Part shown: one piece after another, positions 9,894-18,382 of the stretch
Layout: the number at the start of each line of letters is the position of its first letter
Numbering within the stretch: the stretch's first letter is position 1
Assembly (NCBI RefSeq): GCF_009792295.1
Contig: NZ_CP039934.1
Location: 1,384,501-1,448,500 of the forward strand
Direction: 5' to 3'
DNA from: Myroides fluvii
GTDB lineage: Bacteria; Bacteroidota; Bacteroidia; Flavobacteriales; Flavobacteriaceae
Length of the DNA: 64,000 nucleotides
Translations under genes and position numbers: made by a program
Notes under the pieces: model-generated
What the model was told of the DNA's origin: nothing
The model's database searches: none
What the model saw: only the letters and a program-made list of their open reading frames with translations

Positions 9894-10231
9894 AGACTAA
9901 ATGGTTTAATAAACCGTTGAGGGTTCTTAACTAATAAGAGGTTTATTTCACTATAGTAGATTAAAAAGATACATGGCGAAGGAGATTGGGCTTCGCTATA
10001 AAAAAGAATGCAGTACACGCTTTGAATTTACAGCTAGAACAACAACTTTGCTTTTGGGCCACAGCAACACGCATCCATAAAATACTAAGAAAAAAACCCC
10101 AGAATAAGTATGAGTTAAGTGAACAAAAAACAAATCGAGTATACCTTACTTTTTTTACAATTTGTAAACTAAATTTTCACTCATTCTAGGGTAGTAGAAA
10201 AAACAGCGTTTAACTCGCTATTATACTTTAA
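9894..10231. other. Intergenic region between hcp and vgrG
   Basis: This 338-bp gap holds no convincing gene; an ATG-initiated plus-strand frame around 9986-10189 has biased, low-complexity content. The left end would carry the vgrG promoter, but I find no clean TAnnTTTG match. The right end carries a weak hairpin, described separately. Confidence 0.6.
10196..10219 (-). terminator. Weak terminator after hcp
   Basis: On the minus strand a short AGCG/CGCT stem (10216-10219 with 10205-10208) is followed by a run of T's (10198-10203 read in reverse), just downstream of the hcp stop. The stem is short, so leakage into vgrG is plausible. Confidence 0.4.
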
Positions 10232-10639
10232 TTAAGCGCTTGGCCAAGAGCCTTGATAAACGGAGTTTCCATAGTCAATCTTCTCTGCACTAACCACAAA
10301 TGTGATATACATCGCATTTGTATTAATTGCATCAAAATCAACACTATGTTGAACAACATACCCATTGGACCATTTCAATGTGATCAAGGTTCCTTCCTCA
10401 TGAGATTTATTGAAGATAATTTCACCCGTTGTTGGTTTATACTTACCATTCAGTAAACTTTCTAAGACATCTGATTTATCAGTTGCCTCTACCGTGATAG
10501 TAATAAGCGCATTAGAAGGATCTGATGCGACACGACCTGAAACATCTACTGAACGAGATACACCATACTTAAGGTTTAATACCTTCTGCGCATCACCGCC
10601 ATTAAATTTTAAAACGGCTCTTGAATTGTTTTCTGCCAT
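10232..10639 (-). CDS. tssD: T6SS tube protein TssD (Hcp)
   Basis: A 135-residue protein of the Bacteroidota TssD type, whose hexameric rings stack into the inner tube expelled by the T6SS. The sequence is beta-strand rich with the usual start (ENNSRAVLKFNGGDAQKVLNLKYGVSRSVDVSGRVAS) and a C-terminal part with the motif YGNSVYQGSW. It lacks a signal peptide, as expected. It is separated from tssC by a strong terminator and has its own promoter candidate, which fits the need for many more tube subunits than baseplate subunits. No extension is fused to it, so effectors would travel inside the tube or on the spike. Confidence 0.93.
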   Translation of the reverse strand: MAENNSRAVLKFNGGDAQKVLNLKYGVSRSVDVSGRVASDPSNALITITVEATDKSDVLESLLNGKYKPTTGEIIFNKSHEEGTLITLKWSNGYVVQHSVDFDAINTNAMYITFVVSAEKIDYGNSVYQGSWPSA

Positions 10640-10937
10640 ACGTATTAGTTTTAAATTATTACTGTATCAAACTTAAAAACTAATACTCAACTATTTTTAA
10701 ATAAAACAACATTTAATCGAAACAATAGGAATTATACTGTAAACAATTAGTTAAAATTATTCTATTCAATGAATCTTATTATTAAAAATCAAATTATTAA
10801 TTATTTTATTAAACAATATACAACGCTATGATTTGCAGAAATAGAAAAATCTCCTGCTAAAAAAATAAAAATCATCATGAACTAAAACCTGGATACCACA
10901 AATCGCGTCGTCTGTTGTGTTTAAAGTGCTTTATAAA
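10640..10937. other. Long AT-rich leader/promoter region of hcp
   Basis: About 300 bp without a gene. It is very AT-rich and contains a promoter element near hcp. A second, sigma70-like element (TATAAT on the minus strand, about 10730-10735) may be chance in such DNA. Nothing else is recognisable. Confidence 0.5.
10668..10675 (-). promoter_or_regulatory. Candidate -7 element (TAAGTTTG) of hcp
   Basis: The minus-strand sequence TAAGTTTG matches the Bacteroidota TAnnTTTG element and would give a leader of about 25 bases before the hcp ATG. The -33 element is not clear. Confidence 0.5.
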
Positions 10938-10939
10938 AG

Positions 10940-10980
10940 AAAAAAGCCAATAGTCTTTTCATAAACTATTGGCTAAAAAA
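10940..10980 (-). terminator. Terminator after tssC
   Basis: A perfect 10-bp stem (10945-10954 with 10965-10974) follows the tssC stop on the minus strand and is followed by five T's. It ends the tssO-to-tssC transcription unit and isolates hcp. Confidence 0.9.
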
Positions 10981-10983
10981 AAA

Positions 10984-12342
10984 TTATTCTTGTATATATT
11001 CAGCTTCCCAATCATTTCCATCATCTCCTTTATGACCATCAAGTTTAATTACAAAACTCTTAGCGGGAAAATAAGGTGTCAAACGAATATCCAGCCATAC
11101 TCGATCTTTTTGGTGCTTATCTTGCTCAAAACGAACAATTTTAAATTTTTCTATCAACTTATCTGCGCCTTTAATTCCATCTAGGAAAACAACAATTTGC
11201 TGACGCAAATCATCTTCATTTTTGGCACTCCAATTCTCAAAGGCCCTGCGGTTTAAGAAATCTAATAATACCTTAGTAACATAGTCAAATACGCGAACAA
11301 CCGAATACGTTTGAAGTCCAATATTCTCACCATCAAACAGCGTTTTCGCAGAAAAGGCCATAATTTTCCCGTATTCATTTACCATGGGCACAAGCCCCAT
11401 CTTTTCGAGTTGAGAAATCTCGCTTTTTTTCAATTCAAATTTGACCGCCTCTACCTCGTTAATTCCCCCGTGTTTTTTTCCTGCAGCAACTTGAGACATC
11501 AATGTTTTGTGAATTTTGCCTGTTAAAGAAGTAGAAGGTGCGATAAACACATCCTCTTCTTCTCCAACCTCAACTGCACGACCACGACCAACTAACCAAT
11601 TACAAGTCATAATCACATTGCTTTTATGTACATCAGCGCTCGTTAAATTAGCGGAATGAAACAAGTCAACAACATCATCTGGTTTATCTAAATTCGCAAA
11701 ATCGGTCAAAAGCATTACTTTATTCTCGTTGCAAATTTTAGCCCATTTATCAATTATCATATTGGATCTCATATATCCAGGAATAGACAACAAAGAATAA
11801 TTGTCTCGCAAATCCAACCGATCATAATACAATTTAAATTCTTCGGCTATATAATTAATGAACACCGGATTATCTAAATCTGTGATTTGTTCCATCGAGG
11901 CATTGATAACATGAACATTATCCACTTTATCTAGTTCCGTATTCTTGTAAAATTGCGCAAGTGTTCTATAATTAACTTCTAGTTCACGACATTGATTCAA
12001 GGCCTGTTTCAAATTGCTTTTCAGGCTAATGATGGCTTGACTCGATTTTTGTTTACATCGTTCAATAAGTTGCTCTGGAGATTCCTCTGATTCAAGCAGC
12101 TCGAGCCAAAGTTTAATATTTTTTAATAGGTCTTTACGTTCCTCTTTTTTACTTGAATCTGTAAGAAAAATCTGCCGACGAGCTTTGCGTTCAGGATTCA
12201 TATTTGCCATGCCATCTACGACAGATTCAACAAATCCAAATCCTCCTAATTTCTCTAATGCGAATCCAACGGACTCCGAGTTTTTAACTTGCGATTGATT
12301 TTGACTTTCAACAGCTTGTAATTCTTGCTTTAATTTTGCCAT
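10984..12342 (-). CDS. tssC: T6SS sheath large subunit TssC (Bacteroidota type, DUF5458-like)
   Basis: A 452-residue sheath protein that with TssB forms the contractile helical sheath around the Hcp tube. Family landmarks include the helical N-terminal ~100 residues, the TssC-like core (LSIPGYMRSNMIIDKWAKICNENKVMLLTDF, SNVIMTCNWLVGRGRAVEVGEEEDVFIAPSTSLTGKIHKT) and the C-terminal beta-rich part ending in DGHKGDDGNDWEAEYIQE. Length and layout fit the subtype-iii TssC rather than the ~500-residue proteobacterial form. It lies 10 bp after tssB and ends its unit at a strong terminator. Confidence 0.93.
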   Translation of the reverse strand: MAKLKQELQAVESQNQSQVKNSESVGFALEKLGGFGFVESVVDGMANMNPERKARRQIFLTDSSKKEERKDLLKNIKLWLELLESEESPEQLIERCKQKSSQAIISLKSNLKQALNQCRELEVNYRTLAQFYKNTELDKVDNVHVINASMEQITDLDNPVFINYIAEEFKLYYDRLDLRDNYSLLSIPGYMRSNMIIDKWAKICNENKVMLLTDFANLDKPDDVVDLFHSANLTSADVHKSNVIMTCNWLVGRGRAVEVGEEEDVFIAPSTSLTGKIHKTLMSQVAAGKKHGGINEVEAVKFELKKSEISQLEKMGLVPMVNEYGKIMAFSAKTLFDGENIGLQTYSVVRVFDYVTKVLLDFLNRRAFENWSAKNEDDLRQQIVVFLDGIKGADKLIEKFKIVRFEQDKHQKDRVWLDIRLTPYFPAKSFVIKLDGHKGDDGNDWEAEYIQE

Positions 12343-12352
12343 CCTCTAACTT

Positions 12353-13003
12353 TTACTTTTCCAATTCTCTTTCAATCGCTCTCAAAATAGTAGCAAACTC
12401 TTTCTTCGCTATCTCATCCTCTAATAGTTTTCGAAGCACTTTATTCACTCTTAGCTGTTTCACTATCTTGTTGTATTGCTCTTCGTCAAGCTTTAATCCT
12501 TTGAGAAAAGAGGAGTTCTCCACCATTTTATTTGGCGTAAAATCGCCTAAATTTTTAAATCTAAATTCCTCATTCACAAATTCTCCATCAAGAGTAGTGT
12601 GTTCAACATCCATAGTTGGAGTATAATGTCTGAATACATCTTCTACCGTTTTCAGTCCTGTTACAATCTCAGGAGATACAGCGTCATTTGTTGTCAATTT
12701 TGCCACTAGCAAACTTTTATTTCCCTGTATTTCTTGAATTGCATCGTTGGCGTCGACTTTAATTTCGTTACCGCCAACACCATAATTAAACATTGTCATT
12801 GTCTCATTTTTATATAGATTAGTACTTATTATTTTATCATTGAATACCGATAATGCGTCACTATTTTTCGCTAAATCATCGTTATTTTGTTGTTTTCCTC
12901 CTTGTTCGGGTTTCCGTTTATTCTCTTGATTTTTTTTTACTACAGCATTTCTTACCCCTCTAATAGCCTGTACTGCTTTTACAAATCGATTGAACAAGTG
13001 CAT
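12353..13003 (-). CDS. tssB: T6SS sheath small subunit TssB
   Basis: A 216-residue protein in the tssB position. The first ~70 residues are basic and low-complexity (RNAVVKKNQENKRKPEQGGKQQN), longer than in usual TssB, followed by the conserved part: NYGVGGNEIKVDANDAIQ, the sheath motif region EFRFKNLGDFTPNKMVENS, and a C-terminal helix (LRKLLEDEIAKKEFATILRAI). The EFRFKNLGDFTP segment corresponds to the well-conserved F-ff-DF-P signature of TssB sheath proteins. It partners TssC encoded directly downstream. An internal Met (MTMFNYGVGG) is an alternative start that would remove the basic tail. Confidence 0.88.
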   Translation of the reverse strand: MHLFNRFVKAVQAIRGVRNAVVKKNQENKRKPEQGGKQQNNDDLAKNSDALSVFNDKIISTNLYKNETMTMFNYGVGGNEIKVDANDAIQEIQGNKSLLVAKLTTNDAVSPEIVTGLKTVEDVFRHYTPTMDVEHTTLDGEFVNEEFRFKNLGDFTPNKMVENSSFLKGLKLDEEQYNKIVKQLRVNKVLRKLLEDEIAKKEFATILRAIERELEK

Positions 13004-13019
13004 GTTTTCGCTTTATTAA

Positions 13020-14171
13020 TTAATCCAATACACTCCAACCGCGATTATTTTTTGATACTGGGGTAACTTCCAATTCATTTACAATGATATTTTCTTTGCG
13101 TTGACCGATGTAGTCTAATTCGCTTAATTTTAGAAAGACTTTCTCTAAACTATTGACCATTAAATGCATTTCACGGAGATGCGATTCACAGTCCGTATGT
13201 TGATACTTTATCTCTGCTACTTTGGTCAATTGACTTAAAAAGCGATGGGGTGCAATTTCACTCCACTCACTGATATAATTAAGTAGTTCTTCTAAATCAA
13301 CAGAAGAAAGTGTTTTCGTTACTTGATACAAATGCGTAGCCATTTGAGAAAAACACGCAATAAAATGAAGAGGTGCAAGATGTTGTGCAACATTTCTTAG
13401 ATAAAAATACGCTGATCCTATATCGTGAATCAGAGCTTGACAGAGTAATTTCACACTGCTGACTAGACCATTATTTTGTTTCGCATTAATTTCTCGTTGT
13501 AAAATTCTAATGGCGTAGTTTTCGAGCATCGGTAGAATTTGAACCATCGAATCATATTGTCTGAGCAATACGGGATGACTCGTCACACTGGTACATGGAG
13601 GGATGTAACTCTCTTCTACATGCATTAATTCACCGTGTATGGATAACTTACCGATAACAACATAATCTCCATCACTGTGTCTGCTATTTGCCTCAAAAGC
13701 CTTAACTGAAAAGAGTTCGACGCGGTGATTTGGCTTAGTAAAGGGATAGCGGGGTGGCGTTTCTTCCCCATCCATCACTCCGTGAGGAATTCTGTCAAAA
13801 GGATTAATGGAGAGCAGCAAATAATAGGTACTCTTTTGCTCCTTTAATTCCTCTCCTAATTGGGGTAATAATGGCTTTAAATTCACCGAAAGGTTATCAA
13901 ATGCTATTCTAAAACCAGAAGGAGTAATTGCGTTGCATTTTTTAATTACAAGTTCGATATTACCTGTAATAGTAGTGAGTACTTCAACTAAATTAGGCGC
14001 GCTATTATGTTCGTCAAGTGGCAAAAATCCATAGGAAAAAGCGGGGCAAAAGGCAGCGCGAATATCCCTCATGCTATCCAGCATAAAATTAGTTTGTGCA
14101 TCGAAGTGTCTCTTCGAAATTTTCATGCCATCAACCCAGTTAACAGCCTCGTATTGAATTGGTTTTATCAT
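13020..14171 (-). CDS. tssK: T6SS baseplate subunit TssK
   Basis: A 383-residue TssK-like protein, the trimeric adaptor connecting the baseplate to the membrane complex. The N-terminal motif (VNWVDGMKISKRHFDAQTNF) is the TssK start pattern (W-eGm-l-p-HF-q). A beta-rich shell region follows, then a helical middle (about 205-330) and a short C-terminal beta domain. Its ATG overlaps the stop of tssN by 4 bp, showing tight coupling with that membrane-protein gene, in line with TssK contacting a membrane partner. Confidence 0.88.
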   Translation of the reverse strand: MIKPIQYEAVNWVDGMKISKRHFDAQTNFMLDSMRDIRAAFCPAFSYGFLPLDEHNSAPNLVEVLTTITGNIELVIKKCNAITPSGFRIAFDNLSVNLKPLLPQLGEELKEQKSTYYLLLSINPFDRIPHGVMDGEETPPRYPFTKPNHRVELFSVKAFEANSRHSDGDYVVIGKLSIHGELMHVEESYIPPCTSVTSHPVLLRQYDSMVQILPMLENYAIRILQREINAKQNNGLVSSVKLLCQALIHDIGSAYFYLRNVAQHLAPLHFIACFSQMATHLYQVTKTLSSVDLEELLNYISEWSEIAPHRFLSQLTKVAEIKYQHTDCESHLREMHLMVNSLEKVFLKLSELDYIGQRKENIIVNELEVTPVSKNNRGWSVLD

Positions 14172-15067
14172 AGTAATTCATTTATTTTACGTTTATTTTC
14201 AACAACTCTCTTACAGCTAATAACATCATTTTCTCTTAGCCTATTCTGCGAAATATCTAAATCGAAATCCAAGTAACTGCGAAAATGGAATAAGGAGCGT
14301 TTAGTGTAAAATATCCAATTGTAGTGTATGCCTTCCTCATCGTTTAATTCGATCGTATTGGTTCCATGTTTGAAATTGTAATCGTCTAATACTTTCTGAA
14401 ACCAATCCCCAAAAGTGACTCCATTTGTTAGTGTCTTAGCTTTAATTTGAAACTGATTTCCGTCGTTGACATTCTTTGTTAGCTCAACAGTAACAATCAT
14501 TAAACGAGTCAAGTCAACACCGTTAAAATCACCGACTTGTTTATTGACATCATAGCTCCATGTTTTATAAATACTGAAGGGAATTTGTAAAAATTCAACA
14601 TAGGAATAATAGAATAACAGTGGAATCGTATAGAATATACTTGAGGTTGCAGCGGTATAAGCATAGCCTTTAAAAGGGCTTAACCAATCGAAAACATAAA
14701 CAAACAAATAGACGCCCAGCAACAAATTACATACAGTAAGACAGGCCTCAAATGCTTTAGCCAGTCCCTTGGGGACATCTTGTCCTTGGAATCGCTTTCG
14801 TATCTGATTCAGGTGTATCAATCCGAATAAAAAATAAAGTATACTTGCAATCAAATACCAATAGGGGCTAAAGGTATTGCCTGAGAAACCGAGCAATCCA
14901 GGCAAAGCGAGTACGATTCCATTGATTAATACATAGCATACTACTTCCTTGACCTTAATAAAAGGCATTTTCTGTTTCAGTAAAGCCAGAGGCAAAACAA
15001 AACATAAAAGCAGGGTTGGAAGAAGTAAATGAGTAACGAAAAAAGCTTTGATATATTCAATCTGCAT
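14168..15067 (-). CDS. tssN: T6SS membrane protein TssN (subtype iii specific)
   Basis: A 299-residue protein with about five N-terminal transmembrane segments in the first ~175 residues (starting AFFVTHLLLPTLLLCFVLPLALL) and a soluble C-terminal domain of about 120 residues (RLMIVTVELTKNVNDGNQFQIKAKTL). This topology and its place beside tssK and tssG match TssN, one of the membrane proteins that replace TssJ/L/M in Bacteroidota systems. Function by family and position; no catalytic motif is visible. Confidence 0.82.
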   Translation of the reverse strand: MQIEYIKAFFVTHLLLPTLLLCFVLPLALLKQKMPFIKVKEVVCYVLINGIVLALPGLLGFSGNTFSPYWYLIASILYFLFGLIHLNQIRKRFQGQDVPKGLAKAFEACLTVCNLLLGVYLFVYVFDWLSPFKGYAYTAATSSIFYTIPLLFYYSYVEFLQIPFSIYKTWSYDVNKQVGDFNGVDLTRLMIVTVELTKNVNDGNQFQIKAKTLTNGVTFGDWFQKVLDDYNFKHGTNTIELNDEEGIHYNWIFYTKRSLFHFRSYLDFDLDISQNRLRENDVISCKRVVENKRKINELL

Positions 15068-15086
15068 AATTGTATTTGTTTTTACA

Positions 15087-16025
15087 TCATAAATAAGTTG
15101 AATAGCCCAAAAGGCTAGTGTTGTGCTCTGCTAGTCTAAAAGCATCTGCTTGTTTGAGTGTCACAAATGTTTCTATTACTTCTACCGAAACAGGAAGACA
15201 ATAGTCATAAATTGCTTGTAACACCGTACGTAAAGGACTTCCATCGAGATAAAGATGAAGGTCTTTGTAGTCAATTGGTCCATATTCAAATTGCCAATCG
15301 TATCCACCATCACAGTAGTCATCAGCAAGTGCAGTAGTTAACCCAAGTTGCATTTCTCCTAAAGCAATTGTGCTGAATAATTCATCAAATACCGTTATTG
15401 AACTTGACGAAAAATTCAAATTCACAGGTATATTGAGCAACGTGTTCAAACATTTTTCTATCCAAACTTTCTTACCCCTAGCAGCGTGAAAATGAGGAAG
15501 TAAATAAGCAAAGACCTTTGCATTTCTATCATCTAAGAGTTTCAGTAGAGGCCAGAGTTCTTCTAGCATTTGCATCAATTGATCCCGTCGTCCAATTCCA
15601 TTAAAACTATCCTCTAGTGCCAAGGCATTGAGATGGCTGAAGTACACTTCCAATTCAAAAGGTTGAAAAAAAGACCTCAACTTCTCTTCTATTCGCTTTT
15701 CATGCCTAATTTGCTCTACAACATCAGTAATGCTGTGTCGTGAATTTTTAAAAGAAGGAGGATGAAAAAGTCCTTCAGGCAAATAATCATAGAGTCCTTC
15801 CCTATAGCTTTCAACACTGATGATTCTCTCTTTAACCTCCATATATTCCTCTTTAATCTGCTTGAGATCTTTGCGAAAACTTCTGTTATTACTTCCTAAT
15901 CGCTTGAGAAAAACGCCATCAACTTCTTTGTGATTTTTCCAAATATTATACGCGATTACTTCAGTTTTATAATCGGTATGTAATCCATTGTACTCTTGGA
16001 AATTCACAGGATTAAAGTCTTTCAT
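15087..16025 (-). CDS. tssG: T6SS baseplate subunit TssG
   Basis: A 312-residue protein placed directly after tssF, as baseplate wedge subunit TssG usually is. The N-terminal half is charged and helical (KRLGSNNRSFRKDLKQIKEEYMEVKERI). The middle holds LPEGLFHPPSF, a pattern like the conserved hP-Ghh-P segment of TssG/TssF-type proteins. Only three bases separate it from the tssF start. Sequence similarity to proteobacterial TssG is not obvious by eye, so the call leans on context and on the subtype-iii gene set. Confidence 0.8.
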   Translation of the reverse strand: MKDFNPVNFQEYNGLHTDYKTEVIAYNIWKNHKEVDGVFLKRLGSNNRSFRKDLKQIKEEYMEVKERIISVESYREGLYDYLPEGLFHPPSFKNSRHSITDVVEQIRHEKRIEEKLRSFFQPFELEVYFSHLNALALEDSFNGIGRRDQLMQMLEELWPLLKLLDDRNAKVFAYLLPHFHAARGKKVWIEKCLNTLLNIPVNLNFSSSSITVFDELFSTIALGEMQLGLTTALADDYCDGGYDWQFEYGPIDYKDLHLYLDGSPLRTVLQAIYDYCLPVSVEVIETFVTLKQADAFRLAEHNTSLLGYSTYL

Positions 16026-16028
16026 ATT

Positions 16029-17924
16029 TTATTCGTCTTCGTTCAAATCTTGTCCTCTAAATTGTACGATATAGTCAATGCCGTCTATTGATTTATTGCT
16101 TAATTGCCGTTTAAAATTACGAGCGTAATCAATCCAATTATGACTGCTTAATGTTTCGTAATTATCTACCACAATCTCAATATTTACTGTTCTAGAAAAG
16201 CCTTCTTTGGGTTTATCGCTAACCTGAATTCCCTTTGAGATGCGCACCTCTTTACAATGTTCTTGTAATACCAATTTGCAATAGTTTCTGATATCTTCTT
16301 TTGAAATAATCTTATCTCTTGTAGTTAGAGCATATTTATAAGCCTGGATAGCATCTGTTCCCTCCTTTTCTCTTTCGCCTCCTTGAGAAGTACTCAGCAA
16401 GACAATATGCCGGTTCACATTGGTATAGACTTTGTCTTGTTGTGTGAGCTGGGTTCCCTTTCTAATATTATTAGCTAAAGCGCAATGCGTAATCCAATAT
16501 GAGGCTTTGATGGCATCGGTTTCATCCATAGGTTCCGCGATAACATAATGCACGTCACTTGCAACATTGGCATTTACTGTTTTTACCTTTTGATCCAGCG
16601 TTTGCATTTGCTGAACCATCTTTTGGAGGGCCTCAATGACTTTATCACGTTCGAGAATTCCAAAAGCAGAAACTTCATCCCGCGTTAACTCGATCACGTA
16701 TGAAATCATATCAATGGCATTGCGCTCACTGAAGCGTTCCATTCCACCCTTTCGAACGGTATATAGACCTTGTTTTAAGCTATTGTGTTCTGAGAAGGGA
16801 ATTTCATTATACACTCTAGCATGACTGTCCATCACTTGTTGTGTATATAGAAACTCCTCTCCTACTTTTGTAACTAAGGGAATGGTATTTTCCATGATGT
16901 CCAAATTCGATTCACTTGATTTCCAACCCCTATTATACACCGGAAAGGCGTTTAGATGAAAGGAGAAACCGGCGATTATCTCTTGTGAATACTGCGGGGG
17001 AAAATCAAGCTTAAGCCAGAACAAACGCTTGTTCTTCAACCGAATTTCCAAGGGCTCATCTTCAGCAGAAAAAGCAACCTCATAGGGCAGGGTACCAAGT
17101 TCTAATTTTTCTATTTTTCTCTTGAAACCGCTGACTTCAATAAACTTAGCAGCATAAAATGTTTTAATATTTTCCTGTACCCTCCTTTCCATTGAATATC
17201 CATCAAATGCAGCATTGTGACCTATTTGATATTTTTGGCTTGCATATGTTCGTCCTTCAGCAATATGCAGGAGGTTTTCTTTTGCCGTTATTGTTGTAAA
17301 TGGCAATAACCTATAGACAAACTCAAGATGATCATAAGTAGGATTATCACAATACAAACAGATCGACTCGGGCATATTTTCCAGTTCAAAATCACTAAAA
17401 TCTAAGGCTAAGAACAGTTGATTGGCTGCTCCAGCTTGACGCAACTTAGCTATTGGTGTACGATTGTGAAAAACATCATATTCCCACAGCGTATCCCCAC
17501 TAATGCTATAGTTAACTTTTGCTTTAATGAGGTCAATAGTATCGATAGCCGTAAAAGGGATATCCAATTTGAGATCTGAAGTAGTTTTTACGTTTGAAGT
17601 AAATACTTTTTTAATAAAAAATTCTTGATGATCAAAGAGCACTTGTTGGGCCTCTTCGGGTTCAATAACTGCAATGGCATGAGCAGGCCTAGAATAGGTA
17701 TAAATACTCGGTGTTAATAAACGAGCAATCTTTTCTAAGATGCTTCCTTTTATTTGCTCTATATCGTTATTTACTTTAAAAATTTCTGTGCTAAAAGCGT
17801 CGATTAACAAGGTGACAAATGGATCCAAAGCATTGGGATTATTCACTCCCCAAAGCTTAGTTGCATTTTGTATTATTCTTGATTTTATCGTCTCTTTAGC
17901 ATAATTGTTTCGTATGTTCTTCAT
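16029..17924 (-). CDS. tssF: T6SS baseplate subunit TssF
   Basis: A 631-residue TssF-type baseplate wedge protein. The N-terminal signature is clear: NPNALDPFVTLLIDAFSTEIFKVNNDIEQIKGSILEKIARLLTP, followed by the A-i--a-P- pattern (SRPAHAIAVIEPEEA). It has the usual TssF length of ~600 residues and a mixed beta body with repeated hydrophobic strands. It sits 11 bp after tssE and directly before tssG, the standard wedge-gene order. Only the upstream edge needs care: the ATG at 17924 starts right at the conserved helix, so no alternative is needed. Confidence 0.9.
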   Translation of the reverse strand: MKNIRNNYAKETIKSRIIQNATKLWGVNNPNALDPFVTLLIDAFSTEIFKVNNDIEQIKGSILEKIARLLTPSIYTYSRPAHAIAVIEPEEAQQVLFDHQEFFIKKVFTSNVKTTSDLKLDIPFTAIDTIDLIKAKVNYSISGDTLWEYDVFHNRTPIAKLRQAGAANQLFLALDFSDFELENMPESICLYCDNPTYDHLEFVYRLLPFTTITAKENLLHIAEGRTYASQKYQIGHNAAFDGYSMERRVQENIKTFYAAKFIEVSGFKRKIEKLELGTLPYEVAFSAEDEPLEIRLKNKRLFWLKLDFPPQYSQEIIAGFSFHLNAFPVYNRGWKSSESNLDIMENTIPLVTKVGEEFLYTQQVMDSHARVYNEIPFSEHNSLKQGLYTVRKGGMERFSERNAIDMISYVIELTRDEVSAFGILERDKVIEALQKMVQQMQTLDQKVKTVNANVASDVHYVIAEPMDETDAIKASYWITHCALANNIRKGTQLTQQDKVYTNVNRHIVLLSTSQGGEREKEGTDAIQAYKYALTTRDKIISKEDIRNYCKLVLQEHCKEVRISKGIQVSDKPKEGFSRTVNIEIVVDNYETLSSHNWIDYARNFKRQLSNKSIDGIDYIVQFRGQDLNEDE

Positions 17925-17935
17925 CCTAGTATCTT

Positions 17936-18382
17936 TTAATCTACCGCCATAGGACTTAAATAGATATGTGTGCTAAACGTAAAGCGTTCCCCTATTTCGG
18001 TGACTATCGCATTGATGCCAATCTTGGCTTTTTTTCTAATTTCAACAAAGTCTTTTGTGCCGTAGTGGTGTTCAACATATTCAATGTGTACTTGAATTTT
18101 TGGTTGGATTATTCGAGGTTCAAAACGAGTAATTTGCTCAAGTAAACTACTTTCAAAAACACGTTCCCATTCCGCAGCTGAAACAGCATTATCAAATTCT
18201 AAATCCCATACCGCATTACCATAATCAGGATTAAAGCGATTTTCACCCTTGCGCGTTAAAATCAATAACATGATGTGCTGTGCAACACTCTCAGCTAAAC
18301 TACATGTAGGCAATGATAGCCCTTCTGTTATTGCATATTCTGGATCAAAAGGGAATCTCAAAAAAGTGTTTTGCATGCTCAT
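17936..18382 (-). CDS. tssE: T6SS baseplate subunit TssE (gp25-like)
   Basis: A 148-residue gp25-like protein that initiates sheath assembly on the baseplate. The family signature is well preserved: SLAESVAQHIMLLILTRKGENRFNPDYGNAVWDLEFDNA, where the R-G-R-pdyG-gl pattern with a downstream acidic residue is characteristic of gp25/TssE. The ATG overlaps the tssH stop by 4 bp (ATGA type). It is compact, with no extension. Confidence 0.92.
   Translation of the reverse strand: MSMQNTFLRFPFDPEYAITEGLSLPTCSLAESVAQHIMLLILTRKGENRFNPDYGNAVWDLEFDNAVSAAEWERVFESSLLEQITRFEPRIIQPKIQVHIEYVEHHYGTKDFVEIRKKAKIGINAIVTEIGERFTFSTHIYLSPMAVD

Noticed and set aside
9986..10189. 67-codon plus-strand frame between hcp and vgrG
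   Set aside because: Opposite to all neighbours, no family-like sequence, and no promoter.
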